DNA from: Strongyloides papillosus
Taxonomy: Eukaryota > Nematoda > Chromadorea > Rhabditida > Strongyloididae
Reading direction: 5' to 3'
Length of the DNA stretch: 64,000 nucleotides
Assembly (NCBI GenBank): GCA_005656395.1
Contig: SRSI01000013.1
Coordinates: 1,426,001 to 1,490,000, forward strand
Shown here piece by piece: positions 1 through 10,584 of the stretch. The translations under genes and the position numbers were made by a program. The number at the start of each line of letters is the position of its first letter. Position 1 is the first letter of the stretch. Below the pieces are notes generated by a model, which was not told the DNA's origin, did no database searches, and saw only the letters and a program-made list of their open reading frames with translations.

Positions 1-3000
1 GGTTAACATAAAAGTTAACTGAAAAAATAGTTAAGAAATTACTCTATTTATACTACTATTATTCATTCAAGACACGTGTATCAAAATGATATTAAAATTT
101 TTCATTAACACATTAAAATTTGCAAATTTTAAGGTAAAAAAAAATTGGGATTTATTTCACACATATGTGTACGATCATTTTTGAATGCTACTTTCATCTT
201 GAAAAAAAGAGAGGTAATAATGAGTGTGTCTTTAAATGCCATTTGTTTTAATAGATACCTCTTTATTAATTACACAAATTGTCTATGTAGATGCATCTCT
301 CGACAGAGTCTGTTTAGGAAGAAAATGACATACGCGTAATATTTGAAACTGCAAGGAAGAACGACCTTTTTGAAGTTAAATTGACTGCTGTTATAAAAGA
401 TATAATAATTGTATGTGTGAATATAATATAGTAAATTAAAACCAAACTTAATGTAATATATCGTATTTTGAATTGAAAAACAGTTAAAATGAAAAACATA
501 TATATACGCATTTGTTAGTATAGATGCTTATCTTATAATATAATGACGTATTATTATTAAAGTTCATATATCATTAAAATACAATTTATAACATATTAGA
601 AAATTGATGTTCTTTTCAAAATATATTGATATGATATAGCTTTTCTATGGATAGTGCAAAAAATTTATAATTTTGACGCAATTTATGTAAAAAATAATAT
701 TTGTGCAAGTAATTATTTTTTCATCACGTAATAATCGTATTATTTTTTTTCCAGCATCTTGTTGTTTATTTTTTTATAAAATATTTAATGTAAATGAACT
801 ATTTTTATACTTTTACATTAAAATGTTAACTTTTAAAAATAAATTGTCATTAACATTTAATAAAATTTATTATACGCAGATATATAATTGACACATTTAT
901 TTAATAGAGTTATAATAAACTATAAAAATTGAAGCTTCATTTTAATTTTTAATTGAAAATAGTTTTTAAGTTAATTATCTCCACTTTATAAGAAAAGAAA
1001 AATTACATGGCATAAAATGGCATAACGAGTACATTGGTGGAGAATAGCATTAATTTATAATTCTTGATAATGGAAACATTTTATATTTTTAGAATATATC
1101 TAAAAGTAAAAAAAATTATTTTTGCATTATTTATATCATGTTTTTATTATACAAACTCTCTCTTCAATGACATAACATACATCTAAAAGATATTGGAAAA
1201 TTGAAAAAGTTCCTCCTCTTGGTAAAATAATAATTTTACTGGAAAATTGAATATACATTTTCTTTTAAAATTAGGATGCCTAAGACTATGGGTACCGTCT
1301 TTGAATCGAACAGAATAACTGTACATATCACTAGCATTCCTATGACTGGTGATATAATATAGTTATTCTATTAGATTAAAAGATTCCATTTTTAATCTTA
1401 GAACAAACATCATTATCATTTCATTTAATAATTGTTGAATGATGAGTAAAAATGAATTACTATATCCATAATGATAATTTATACAAATCTAAATGCAGAT
1501 ATCTAAATGTCAGGTTGAAATAATTATATCAAATATTTTAAATATCAAAAGAATATTTGATAAAATTATGCTACCTCACACTTAGATATTAGAAATAACT
1601 TTTTTATCTAAATATATAATTTATAACTTACAATTTATGTGTATAATTCAATTTCACTTTAAATAAATTATTATATGTCATATTATATGGTTAAACAAAA
1701 ATTAAATTAATAAAAATTTTTATCTAAAATATTTTTAATGCGTCTAATGGTAAGAATAAATATTTAAAGAATGAAGTTGCCATATCAACTGAGGTAAAGA
1801 ATATATACTCTTCTATATATGGACAGAAATGTCTTAGAATAAGACTACCATTGATTCTATGCCCTTTTGTTTCACAGGCAGAGAAGTTATTGAAAATTGG
1901 CATTATATAGTGAGGGGGGTGAAACCTTCTAACTATTGATAAACTATACATACACATGTACCACTCCTCTCGATAAATTAAGGATAATAGATATATACAT
2001 ATATGAGCCTACATATGTATACTTTTGAAAATTAAAAATGAATAAAAGAGGAGAGGAGGAAAATGAAAACTAGATAAAAAGGAAAAATAAAATAGGAAAA
2101 TATTTTTTGTTGAAAAATAAATTACATGAAAATAGTTTTTCTTTTTATGTATATATTATAACGAAAAAAAAGCTATCATCATAAAGCTTACACATACATA
2201 CATTAAAAATTAATATACATATAAGTACAAAATGTTTAGTGAAAAATTTTCTAAATGAAAAATTTTTAAATAACTTATTTGTGTATGGAAAGCCTAAAAT
2301 TTTGTCCTTATATATAAAGCTTTTTAATGAAAAATTTTTAAATAAAATTTAAATAACATCCATTAAAACTTATCTTATATAATTTTTCTATCTATCTTCT
2401 TTTAGATATTCTTAGATACATTATGAAAGTAGTAGAAGGAACTTTTATAGGCATAATTTATTTTAAAATAAAATTTAATAAAATGATATACACAAAATGT
2501 GTCTTCATAATATTGAAATTGAAATACTGGATAAATGGGAAAAAAATTTGAAATAAGGAAGAATGAATACATTTCCCTATATAACATCAATTTAAAAAGT
2601 TGTTGGAAATTAGAGATCTTAAAAAAATCAAACAACAAATCCTTTTCCATGATAATTTTTTTTTCTAAAAAATCTATCATAATAAAGCAAAGTTTTTGTA
2701 ACTAAATAATGTAAAATAAAAAAATCCAAGTATTGTAATAAAAAAGCTGTAATATTTTTCATGTGAATAAATTAAGAATTTCAAATTGATGTAATATTTA
2801 ATAAAAAGAAACGCATTTTCTATTATTAATCTTAAATATATATAAAAAAGTACTTTTTTTGGCATATAAAAAAATTTAATATTCATATATGTGAATTAAT
2901 AATAAATTTATAGATGATGAAAAATAAAGGAGGATTTGAGGCTTTAAATACAACTCCTTAATTTTAATTTTTTACCATAACAACAATAATTGATAAAAAC

Positions 3001-3533
3001 TCATAAAATGAAGTAGATAATAATATTTTTTGATGAGATAACTCTAAAGAATTCTTTTTCTTTGTTGGTATTTTTAAAAAAATTAATTTTTTTTTGTCTT
3101 TTTCTTCATATAAGATTAACTCAGCCTCATATATCGTTACATTACATGAATATAGAATAAACATACTTTAAATATACATATTTTCTAGCTAACTATATAG
3201 ATATATATATATATATAGAAGCTTTTAATTTTTAAAATTTCTAACTGCAAAATATTGTACACACACTTTATTTACTTCTTCAAAATTCAACATTATCACT
3301 TCTATTAAATTACATAAAATTTTTAATATTATTTAAGTTGATGATAGGATGAGGACACTAAAAACCAACCATATAAGAATTATAATAATATTTTTTAACT
3401 ATTTACATTTTTTCCATTGTGTTAGCGTAAATATGAAGATTTGTGCTTTTCTTTTTTGCAAGATTTATAATCTTATTTAAATATCAAAAAAGTCTCCTCT
3501 AGAATACTTTATTTTTAGCATTATTTTTTTTCT
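1..3533. other. Intergenic, no supported gene
   Basis: AT-rich sequence with only short open frames (up to about 90 codons) that have no recognisable protein pattern and no flanking splice signals. It holds a 12-base palindrome acacatatgtgt at 159-170, a miRNA-like hairpin at 1312-1369 (listed separately) and an AT dinucleotide run near 3200. Confidence 0.6.
1312..1369 (+). ncRNA. Candidate pre-miRNA-like hairpin
   Basis: A 58-base imperfect inverted repeat. The lower stem is 9 bp (agaataact at 1312-1320 with agttattct at 1361-1369). Then comes a 4x5 internal loop, then a 10 bp upper stem with one G:U pair (1325-1334 with 1346-1355), closing on an 11-base loop. Arms of about 23 bases fit a miRNA precursor. 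I do not recognise the sequence of either arm. Short hairpins arise by chance in AT-rich DNA, so this is a candidate only. Confidence 0.25.
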
Positions 3534-3535
3534 AG
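3534..3535 (+). promoter_or_regulatory. Probable trans-splice acceptor of the SLC12-like gene
   Basis: The AG ends a run of pyrimidines (ttttttttctag) and lies four bases before the ATG at 3540, with no upstream exon visible. This is the usual layout of a nematode spliced-leader acceptor. It supports the chosen start. Confidence 0.55.
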
Positions 3536-3539
3536 AGAT

Positions 3540-5638
3540 ATGAGTAGAAATGACGATGATAAACCAGTAGAATTGAATGTTCAAGAACCAGAAGATTCTT
3601 TATATGCTTTGAATGAGGGAATTGATGGAAGAACATTACCATGGTTTCAAAGGTTTGTATGAATAAAATTTTGTTATTTTGTCATTTACTATATTTTCAA
3701 TTATTATAGAAATTTTCTTGTTTCTAATGAAAAGATATTATTTGGCACATGGGATGGTGTTTTTCCTACTGTTATGGTTAATATCTTCGGGATAATTATT
3801 TTCCTTCGTATGGGATGGATTGTGGTAAGAGAATGAATATTGTTGAGTAAATTATTTGTTATTTTATATAATTACTAGAAAAAAAGGGATTAATTTAATG
3901 CTTTCACAATTTTTTTTTATAATTTAAGGGTACAGCTGGAATAGTTAATTCATTACTCCTACTTGTCATTTGTACTGCACTATCCCTAATAACAGTGTTC
4001 TCTGCAATTGGTATACTTGAGAGATGTCAAATTAAAAATGGAGGAATATATTTTCTTGTATCTCATGTTCTTGGAGGACAAATTGGTGGAGCAGTTGGTA
4101 TAGTATATGTTTTTGGTCAGGTACTATTTTAAAAGTCCCAAAAACATAATTAAAGTATTTTTGTTTTTATAGGCTGTTGGGACATCACTTGTTGCAGTGG
4201 GATTTGGTGAGACAACAGCTCACTTCTTTAATTCAACAAATCCATACTTAATTAAATTCATCTCTGTTGCAGTAATTGTTATTTTAACAGGCACGAAAAG
4301 ATAATTTTATTATTATAATAGTATATTTTTACAATTATAGGCATTAATGCAGCTGGTGTTAGATGGATCATAAGACTTCAAATAATTTTGTTAATTTTCC
4401 TTTTCATTGCTGTTGCAGACTTTATCCTTGGTTCAGCTTTCGGTAGTAAAGTTGATGTTGGTGTTCATGAGTATAATTCAAAAACTTTTAATGAGAATCG
4501 TGATCCATTTTATGAACCATTTAATTGTACTGATATTGGTATTGATGTTCAACTTACAGGACATGAATCATTTTTCTCCGTTTTTGGAGTTTTTTTTGCC
4601 AATTTCCTTGGAGTTTTAGCTGGTACTAACATGAGTAGTGATTTAAGAGAACCAAGACGCAACATTGCTTTAGGAGAGCTTTCTGCTATAGGAGTATCCT
4701 CATTAACTTGCCTAATTTTCATTTTATCTCTTGGTGCGGTAGTCGATAGACAATTTTTATTATGTGATTCATTGATAAATGAAAAAGTCTCACTAACAGG
4801 GTTTATCTTCTTAACTGGCTTGTATTTATCATCATTAAGTTCAATTGTTGGTTCCTTATTAGGGTCTCCAAGAGTATTACAAGGATTAGCAGCAGAGGAT
4901 ATAATTCCTGCTCTGGCACCATTAGCCGAAGGGGTAAGAATCTAAATAATTTTAAAAATTAATTATAAATGTCATATTTTGAAGGTCGGTGGTAATCAAA
5001 ATCCCATCAAGGCTAGTTTTGTCATGATGGCTATATCTGTTTTGTTTGCGTTACTTGGATCTCTCAATCAATTAGCTATAATGTCAACAATGCCATTTTT
5101 AATTACTTATGCTTTTGTCAATTACTCATATGCCTCATTAGCTATGAGTTATGACTTACAGGAACTTAAAAAAGCAGAAAAAGTAAACAACAATCCTGTT
5201 TATGGAACTATGGAAAATGATAATTTAAATAATATTTTTAAAAATGAAAATAATGAATTTGAGGATACACCAATAAATGGTTATTCAACCTTCTCAAATC
5301 GTTATGTCTCATTCCTTGGAGCAATGATAAATATCATAATATTATTTTTTATAAATTTTTGGATTGCTTTAATTCAAGTCGCAGTAGTAATATTATTACA
5401 TTTTTACATTGGAACTGTATCAAGATGTTCAAATCCTGGTCTCTCACAATTTTCATTGTTCAATCTTTTTAAAACAGTTTTTGATAAAGAAAAAATATTA
5501 AATGAAGGTCAAAATAATTTTATAATTACAAGTAGTAGTTTACCTTCACACACAATTCAAGAAAATATTTTAACAGAGCAAAACTCTGATTATGGTGAGA
5601 GAAAAAATTACCATAGTCAGGAGGTGTTGGAGAGATAA
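3540..5638 (+). CDS. SLC12-family cation-chloride cotransporter-like carrier (SLC12A8-like)
   Basis: Predicted 594-residue multi-pass membrane carrier of the amino acid/polyamine/organocation superfamily. Six exons: 3540-3652, 3710-3824, 3929-4120, 4173-4290, 4341-4933 and 4985-5638; all phases agree. The core begins with [20 protein letters not shown], then GWIVGTAGIV, and continues with [20 protein letters not shown] and [18 protein letters not shown], the conserved SLC12 core helices. The opening helix and overall length are closest, as I remember the family, to SLC12A8 rather than to NKCC or KCC transporters, which are about twice as long with large cytoplasmic tails. The substrate cannot be read from the sequence. 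Intron 4 (4291-4340) starts with GC instead of GT; no GT donor there keeps the frame. The C-terminal end is polar and serine-rich. The family is secure, the subfamily likely. Confidence 0.85.
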
Positions 5639-5861
5639 GTTTTTTAAACAACTCAATCATAATATTTTATCAGTTTATCGTCTGTTATCAAACTATACTA
5701 CTATAACTTTACATATTTTAAAGAAAATACTTTTAATTTAAAAAAAATACTTTTTTCTCATTTAAAAAAAACAAACATTAACATACTCATGCATACATAA
5801 TTTAATTTAAAACTAAATAAAATAATCATTTATAAAGTTTAAACTTTATATAAATATAACC

Positions 5862-5877
5862 AAATAAAATTTTATTT
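5862..5877. terminator. Palindromic bidirectional poly(A) signal
   Basis: The perfect 16-base palindrome aaataaaattttattt carries AATAAA on the plus strand (5863-5868) for the SLC12-like gene, which stops at 5638. It also carries AATAAA on the minus strand (5876-5871) for the TMEM86-like gene, which stops at 5882. The two genes converge here, so their 3' ends would overlap. Use as a signal is inferred from position and motif. Confidence 0.5.
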
Positions 5878-5881
5878 TTTT

Positions 5882-6622
5882 TTAAAATGACCTTTCATTT
5901 GAGATAAATAGAAGGAGATGTGAAATGTAATAAAAAATATTTAAATATATAACTAATGGTGAAAAATAATTTCCACCAAATTTATCTATATATAAACAAC
6001 TTTCAAATGTTGTTAATAATAGAAATCCAATAAATCTTATGAAAGATGAATATTTAGTATCCATTTGATATGACCCATATTTCCATATTGATGCTGCTAA
6101 ACCAATTTCAATACCTAAAATTATCATTGATGCTGATAAGACAATAATTAATATAGGTAGCGTTAAAAATAAATCAAAAAAACACAGGTATATGAAAATT
6201 GATGCGTAGGTAAACATGACAATAAATGCAGGAGGCCATAATCTTACTAAACATGTAAAGAACGACGTTAAGTATATAATTTTCGATATCAAAAGAAATG
6301 AAGCATTTCTTTCCATGAAGTTAGGAAATTCATACCATGAATATAATCCCCATCCTATAACAAAAATATTTATAATTTTCATTTCATAGAAATTTTCTGA
6401 TATCTAAAAAATTAATGACCTACCACTAGAGAGGAATGATAAAGCTGTCAAAAATTTAGCTTTCCACTCCATAAATGTAAATAATGTAAGAAATGATAAT
6501 ACTATCACAGGCATTGATGAAATAACTGGTGAGTCAACTTTAAAACCATCAGTTCCAAGATATGATAAGAAAGAAGCACCAAAGTAGATATAAATAATTG
6601 AACTATTATTTAATCGTGGCAT
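5882..6622 (-). CDS. Divergent TMEM86/YhhN-like membrane protein, probable pseudoenzyme
   Basis: Predicted 223-residue multi-pass protein from two exons, 6622-6424 and 6354-5882. The 69-base intron (6423-6355) keeps the frame, removes an in-frame TAG at 6406-6404, and ends in a strong acceptor (tttttgttatag). It matches the neighbour at 6880-7634: both have a TDGF motif near residues 24-30, LRFIGF or IRFIGF late in the protein, and the same order of hydrophobic segments. YhhN/TMEM86 proteins include lysoplasmalogenases that split the vinyl-ether bond of lysoplasmalogens. Compared with the neighbour, the Gly-Asp of the third segment reads Gly-Trp, the His of GHLLY reads Lys, and the later Ser-Asp reads Phe-Glu. 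These changes suggest loss of the active site. It probably arose by tandem duplication followed by fast divergence. The family call rests mainly on the neighbour. Confidence 0.65.
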
Positions 6623-6879
6623 GATTATAAATGATTAATTTTATATTGTCAGGTAAAATATAATAATGTGAAGTTTTTGTGACTAAAAATTATATGTTTA
6701 ATGAAATTATTTTTTATTATTAAATAAAAATCAAAATACTTTTGAATAGAAATGTAATGCGAAATATATATATTATATGTGTAGATGGTTATATAAAATT
6801 AGCAAATTAATTTTGATTATTTTAGTCGGTTGACTTGTTTTTGTGTTTTAACACAATTATACCACTCTCCATTAATTTA

Positions 6880-7634
6880 TTATTTACCCTTTAACATTTC
6901 TTCATGATGCATTGCACTGGTAATGAAAAGTTGTGCACCATAATATGTTAACATAATAAAGGCTTCAGAAAATGAGTAACGATGTCCTTTGTTTGCGAGA
7001 AGTAAACAAAAATCAGATGCTAAAAAGAGTGAAAAACCAATAAAACGAAGGAGTTGAAATTTTTGTCCACGCTCATATTGGATGCTACCTTCAAAATATT
7101 GTGATCCTGCTCCAAGGAAACATAATGCTAAAATAAACGAGTACACAGCCATAATTATTGTTGAAATTGGTTCATTGTTAAAATTTGGAAATAAAATTAT
7201 ATAATTTATTCCAAATATTGCTATAGTTGTCATTAATGATAATCCCTTGTGTAAATGTTTAATTTTTGAGAAGAATGTTTTCTAAATAATAATTTAATGA
7301 AAAAAAAGGAAAATAATTAATTTTTATTTACCATATATAAAAGATGCCCAATTCCAAAAGCAACAGCTCCATAAATGATAGCATGTAATCCATTACTAAG
7401 GAAGGCAATTAAAAAATCACCGAGTGCACCAAATAAAATTGCCCAAATATGAGTATTCCTATATTTTTTTCTAATCTTTGTCATTCCAGCTAAAACCATC
7501 ATAGCCAATGAGAGTATTGGTAAACATTTTTTAAAACAATAAATAGATGTAGGTTCATATGTAAATCCATCTGTTGATACAGCAAAATAGGCAATCAAAG
7601 TCCCATAAACAATAAATATAGACAATGGCAACAT
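6880..7634 (-). CDS. TMEM86/YhhN family protein (lysoplasmalogenase-like)
   Basis: Predicted 234-residue membrane protein with about eight hydrophobic segments, near the usual size of TMEM86 proteins (about 230-240). Exons are 7634-7332 and 7281-6880. I chose the acceptor ttatttag at 7283-7282, which gives a 50-base intron and adds a short basic loop; a later AAG acceptor also keeps frame but is weaker. Family marks are TDGFTYEP near the N terminus, LFGALGDFLIAF and GIGHLLYM in the first exon, and QLLRFIGFSLFLASDF with YYGAQLFI in the second. The conserved Asp residues in GALGD and ASDF are present, so it may be an active hydrolase of lysoplasmalogens in internal membranes, as known for animal TMEM86A/B; activity is not shown by sequence. 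A divergent copy lies 257 bp downstream on the same strand. Confidence 0.8.
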
Positions 7635-9069
7635 AATTTAAAAAAAAAAAACGATTTTTTCTTAAAGTTTTCTTTTTTGAAAAAAATATTAACTATTGTT
7701 CCGTAGAAAAATAGGATAAAAATTTGTTAAAGACAATTGAAATATGTCCCTCCACTCAATAAAAGATCTATATTTATTAAAACTCTTATCATTTAAAATT
7801 ACTAAGTGCATCACACTATTACGTTGTTTATATAGATAAAGATGTTTTTAAGAACAAAAGAATATGTATATGTGATTCAACTATAAAATTTGATAATAAT
7901 TTTCTAAAAAGAGCAAATCTGCTAAGACTATACATTTATAGAAATATAAAAACTAGTATGGTCAATGATAACTCAAAGTATAGTGTATGCAATATAAAAT
8001 ATAATAATTACGTGATGGTAAATATTGATAAAGGTTATCAATTGTATGTTTTATTATGTGTTATAAAAAAAGAATTTTTAATCACATTATTAAGAATTAT
8101 CTATAATTTTTTTTCTAAAGCATGCTTATAAGATGTTATATAAAAATAAGAAAGGTCTTTTTAAGATAATAATACTTATAAAATAATTTTCCCATTGATC
8201 TTTAATTAAAGAATCATTTGACATTGTTTTCATTTTTTTATAAAAATCAAATATTAAATATTTTTTTAGAAAATAAGTCATATTTTTTTATAAATAGTAT
8301 CCAAAAATAATTTTCAAACAAAAAAAGAAGTCAGTCATTCAATGTTTCTTATTAAAAATTTATAAACTTTTTTTAAAATATTTGTTAATCAATTATGAAT
8401 AAAAAAATACCAAATTTCTGTGTACATAAAATTTTATAGAAAAAACAACTTTTTTTTCATTAATAATAGTGTTAAAGAATTTGAAAAGGTAAATAAATTA
8501 ATTCCACTTACTGAATTTAAAATTTTTTTAACATATTCCACCCAAGAATGGGGTATAGGCAAATAATAATTTCCGACAATAACTATTTTTCACAAAAAAA
8601 ATTATGTTCATATTTAATTGTAATATTTTGAAAATAAAAATTTATATCGTCAAATTTCATCGGCGCATAATTTCAAATTAAATGGTTCAGTATTTTGTTT
8701 CCTTAGTAATAACTAATTTTTTGCAAAAATGTAAGTTTTATTAAAAGATAATCTTAAAGTTTTTTCTTAATTATTAGCATTTATGTTAAAGATAATGTTT
8801 AAATTTTGATTACCTCTGTTTCATTCTGATAAATTATTAATAGTTATGTATATTTTATGATAAAGTATGATTTTCTCTTATTTTTTCTTATTTATTATGA
8901 TTACTGATAATTAATATCAAAAAAACTTTAAAATCCAACTTTTTTACTACAGTTATCAATTAAACTTGAATATTACAATAAGAATATCTAGTAATAAAAA
9001 TTTCCTTGATAACGGATCCCTTAAAAAGATAGAACTTTTAAAAATCACGTACTTTTCAATCGTTAAAAT
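7635..9069. other. Divergent intergenic region between TMEM86 and UGT genes
   Basis: No coding frame I can support. It separates the minus-strand TMEM86 gene from the plus-strand UGT gene, so it should hold both promoters. The last 250 bases contain a cluster of GATA-type motifs, listed separately. Confidence 0.6.
8826..9012 (+). promoter_or_regulatory. Cluster of TGATAA (GATA-factor) motifs upstream of UGT
   Basis: TGATAA occurs at 8827-8832, 8858-8863, 8905-8910 and 9007-9012, with the reverse form TTATCA at 8953-8958. All lie within about 245 bases of the UGT start. In C. elegans, ELT-2-type GATA factors drive intestinal genes through this core, including detoxification genes. Five sites in 190 bp look denser than base composition predicts, but binding is inferred. 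Confidence 0.4.
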
Positions 9070-10584
9070 ATGATTACGAAATTTCTAATATTTTCTGCTT
9101 TATTTTCTTTAATATTACCCTATAAAGTATTAATATTTTGTCCAAAAAGTAGCCATAGTCATGTCAACTTTTTGGGATCTATTGGTGATATTTTGGTTAA
9201 GGGTGGTCATGATGTAACGATGTTATTAGCGGAGGCAAATCCCTATATTAATACAAATGGCGCAAAATTAGCTAAACTACATATTGTACCAGGAACCAAA
9301 GATATTTCTGATACATTTTCTAATATCTCAAGTATTAGTGATGTTTGGGTAACTTCTAAACATCCTACATCGCATATGGGTATCATAAAAAAGAGAATGC
9401 AACTAATAAAAGATCAGTGTTCCCACCTTGTTAATAACAATTCTCTAACAGAATATATGAAAAATCAAAAATTTGACATCGGTATTACAGAATATTTCTA
9501 CACCTGTGGAATAGGATTATTTAAAATGTATAATATATCAATTTTTATGAATTCTGCAGCAACAGTCCTCCCAGATTCTGCTTATGACTTTTATGGAATA
9601 GAATTCCCCTCAAGTTATGTACCAGCAATGATGATAGCCAACTCTGATACAATGACATTCTTCCGTAGAACCTTAAATCTTTTTTCATACATGTTTTCAA
9701 AATATTTCATGAAATATGCTCTTGTTAATTATGTTGAGGATGTATTTAATACTAATATTGACTCAAATTTTTTAAATATTGTAGAAGATATAACTCATGA
9801 TTCATTCGCTCTAATAAATACCCACCCATTATTAGAATTTAATTTCCCTCAAACTAACAAAATCCTTCAAATCGGTGGAATGAAAGAATTTAAAATTAAT
9901 ATCTTAAGTAAGGAATTAGATAAAATTTTAAGCGTAAGGAAAAAAAATGTCCTTATCTCTTTTGGATCACATGCACAAAGTTGCAAAATGCCTTTAAAAA
10001 TGAAAGAAACAATTGTTCATACTATAAAAGAATATTCTAATGTTACATTTATATGGAAATATGAAACAGATGAAAGTAAATTTGTAGAAGGATTAGATAA
10101 TGTTTACCTTCTCAAATGGATTCCACAAATAGATTTATTAAACGATACCAGAATATCTCTTTTTATTACACATGGTGGATTAAATTCAATTCTTGAATTG
10201 ACGTATTTTGGTATCCCATCACTAATCGTACCATTGTTTGGTGATCAAATGCGAAATTCAAGAATGGTCTCAAGACATGAAATAGGTGTTGCAATAACAA
10301 AAGACTTTTTATACGATAAAAATAAATTCAAAGAGGCGTTTGATGAAGTTTTTAATAATGATAAATATTTAACAAAAGCAAAAAAGTTGTCAGAAATGCT
10401 AAAAAGTTACCCAGTCAATCAAACAGACACGATTATTCGCCATACTGAACAAGCCATAAGATGGGGTAGAGTAAATATATTAAATTTAGGTGCCAAAAAA
10501 TTATCACTATATCAGTATTATTACATAGATATTGTAACTTATATAATCATTCTTGCACTTATATTACACTTTTTAAAAATTTAA
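9070..10584 (+). CDS. UDP-glycosyltransferase (UGT family, ER membrane)
   Basis: Predicted 504 residues in one exon, close to the 520-530 typical of animal UGTs. Residues 1-18 form a signal peptide, followed by the first strand and a histidine pair (H29, H31) where the family keeps its catalytic His. The nucleotide-sugar signature is complete: WIPQIDLL, then FITHGGLNSILELTYFGIPS, ending with PLFGDQMRNS. A hydrophobic helix near 482-504 ends LILHFLKI, so the enzyme should sit in the ER membrane with a very short cytosolic tail; the usual dilysine ending is absent. It would transfer a sugar from UDP-glucose or UDP-glucuronate to small lipophilic molecules. The acceptor cannot be predicted. It is the longest intronless gene here, whereas its neighbours are intron-split. 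A candidate AATAAA lies at 10789-10794. Confidence 0.93.
   Translation: MITKFLIFSALFSLILPYKVLIFCPKSSHSHVNFLGSIGDILVKGGHDVTMLLAEANPYINTNGAKLAKLHIVPGTKDISDTFSNISSISDVWVTSKHPTSHMGIIKKRMQLIKDQCSHLVNNNSLTEYMKNQKFDIGITEYFYTCGIGLFKMYNISIFMNSAATVLPDSAYDFYGIEFPSSYVPAMMIANSDTMTFFRRTLNLFSYMFSKYFMKYALVNYVEDVFNTNIDSNFLNIVEDITHDSFALINTHPLLEFNFPQTNKILQIGGMKEFKINILSKELDKILSVRKKNVLISFGSHAQSCKMPLKMKETIVHTIKEYSNVTFIWKYETDESKFVEGLDNVYLLKWIPQIDLLNDTRISLFITHGGLNSILELTYFGIPSLIVPLFGDQMRNSRMVSRHEIGVAITKDFLYDKNKFKEAFDEVFNNDKYLTKAKKLSEMLKSYPVNQTDTIIRHTEQAIRWGRVNILNLGAKKLSLYQYYYIDIVTYIIILALILHFLKI

Noticed and set aside
2402..3164. Three adjacent minus-strand open frames
   Set aside because: They are Phe/Tyr/Lys/Asn-rich, as expected for translated AT-rich noncoding DNA, with no conserved motif or splice logic.
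6397..6423. 27-base intron (gtaggt to atatcag) in the TMEM86-like gene
   Set aside because: It keeps frame but is too short for known nematode splicing; the 69-base choice has a far better acceptor and a join that aligns with the paralog.
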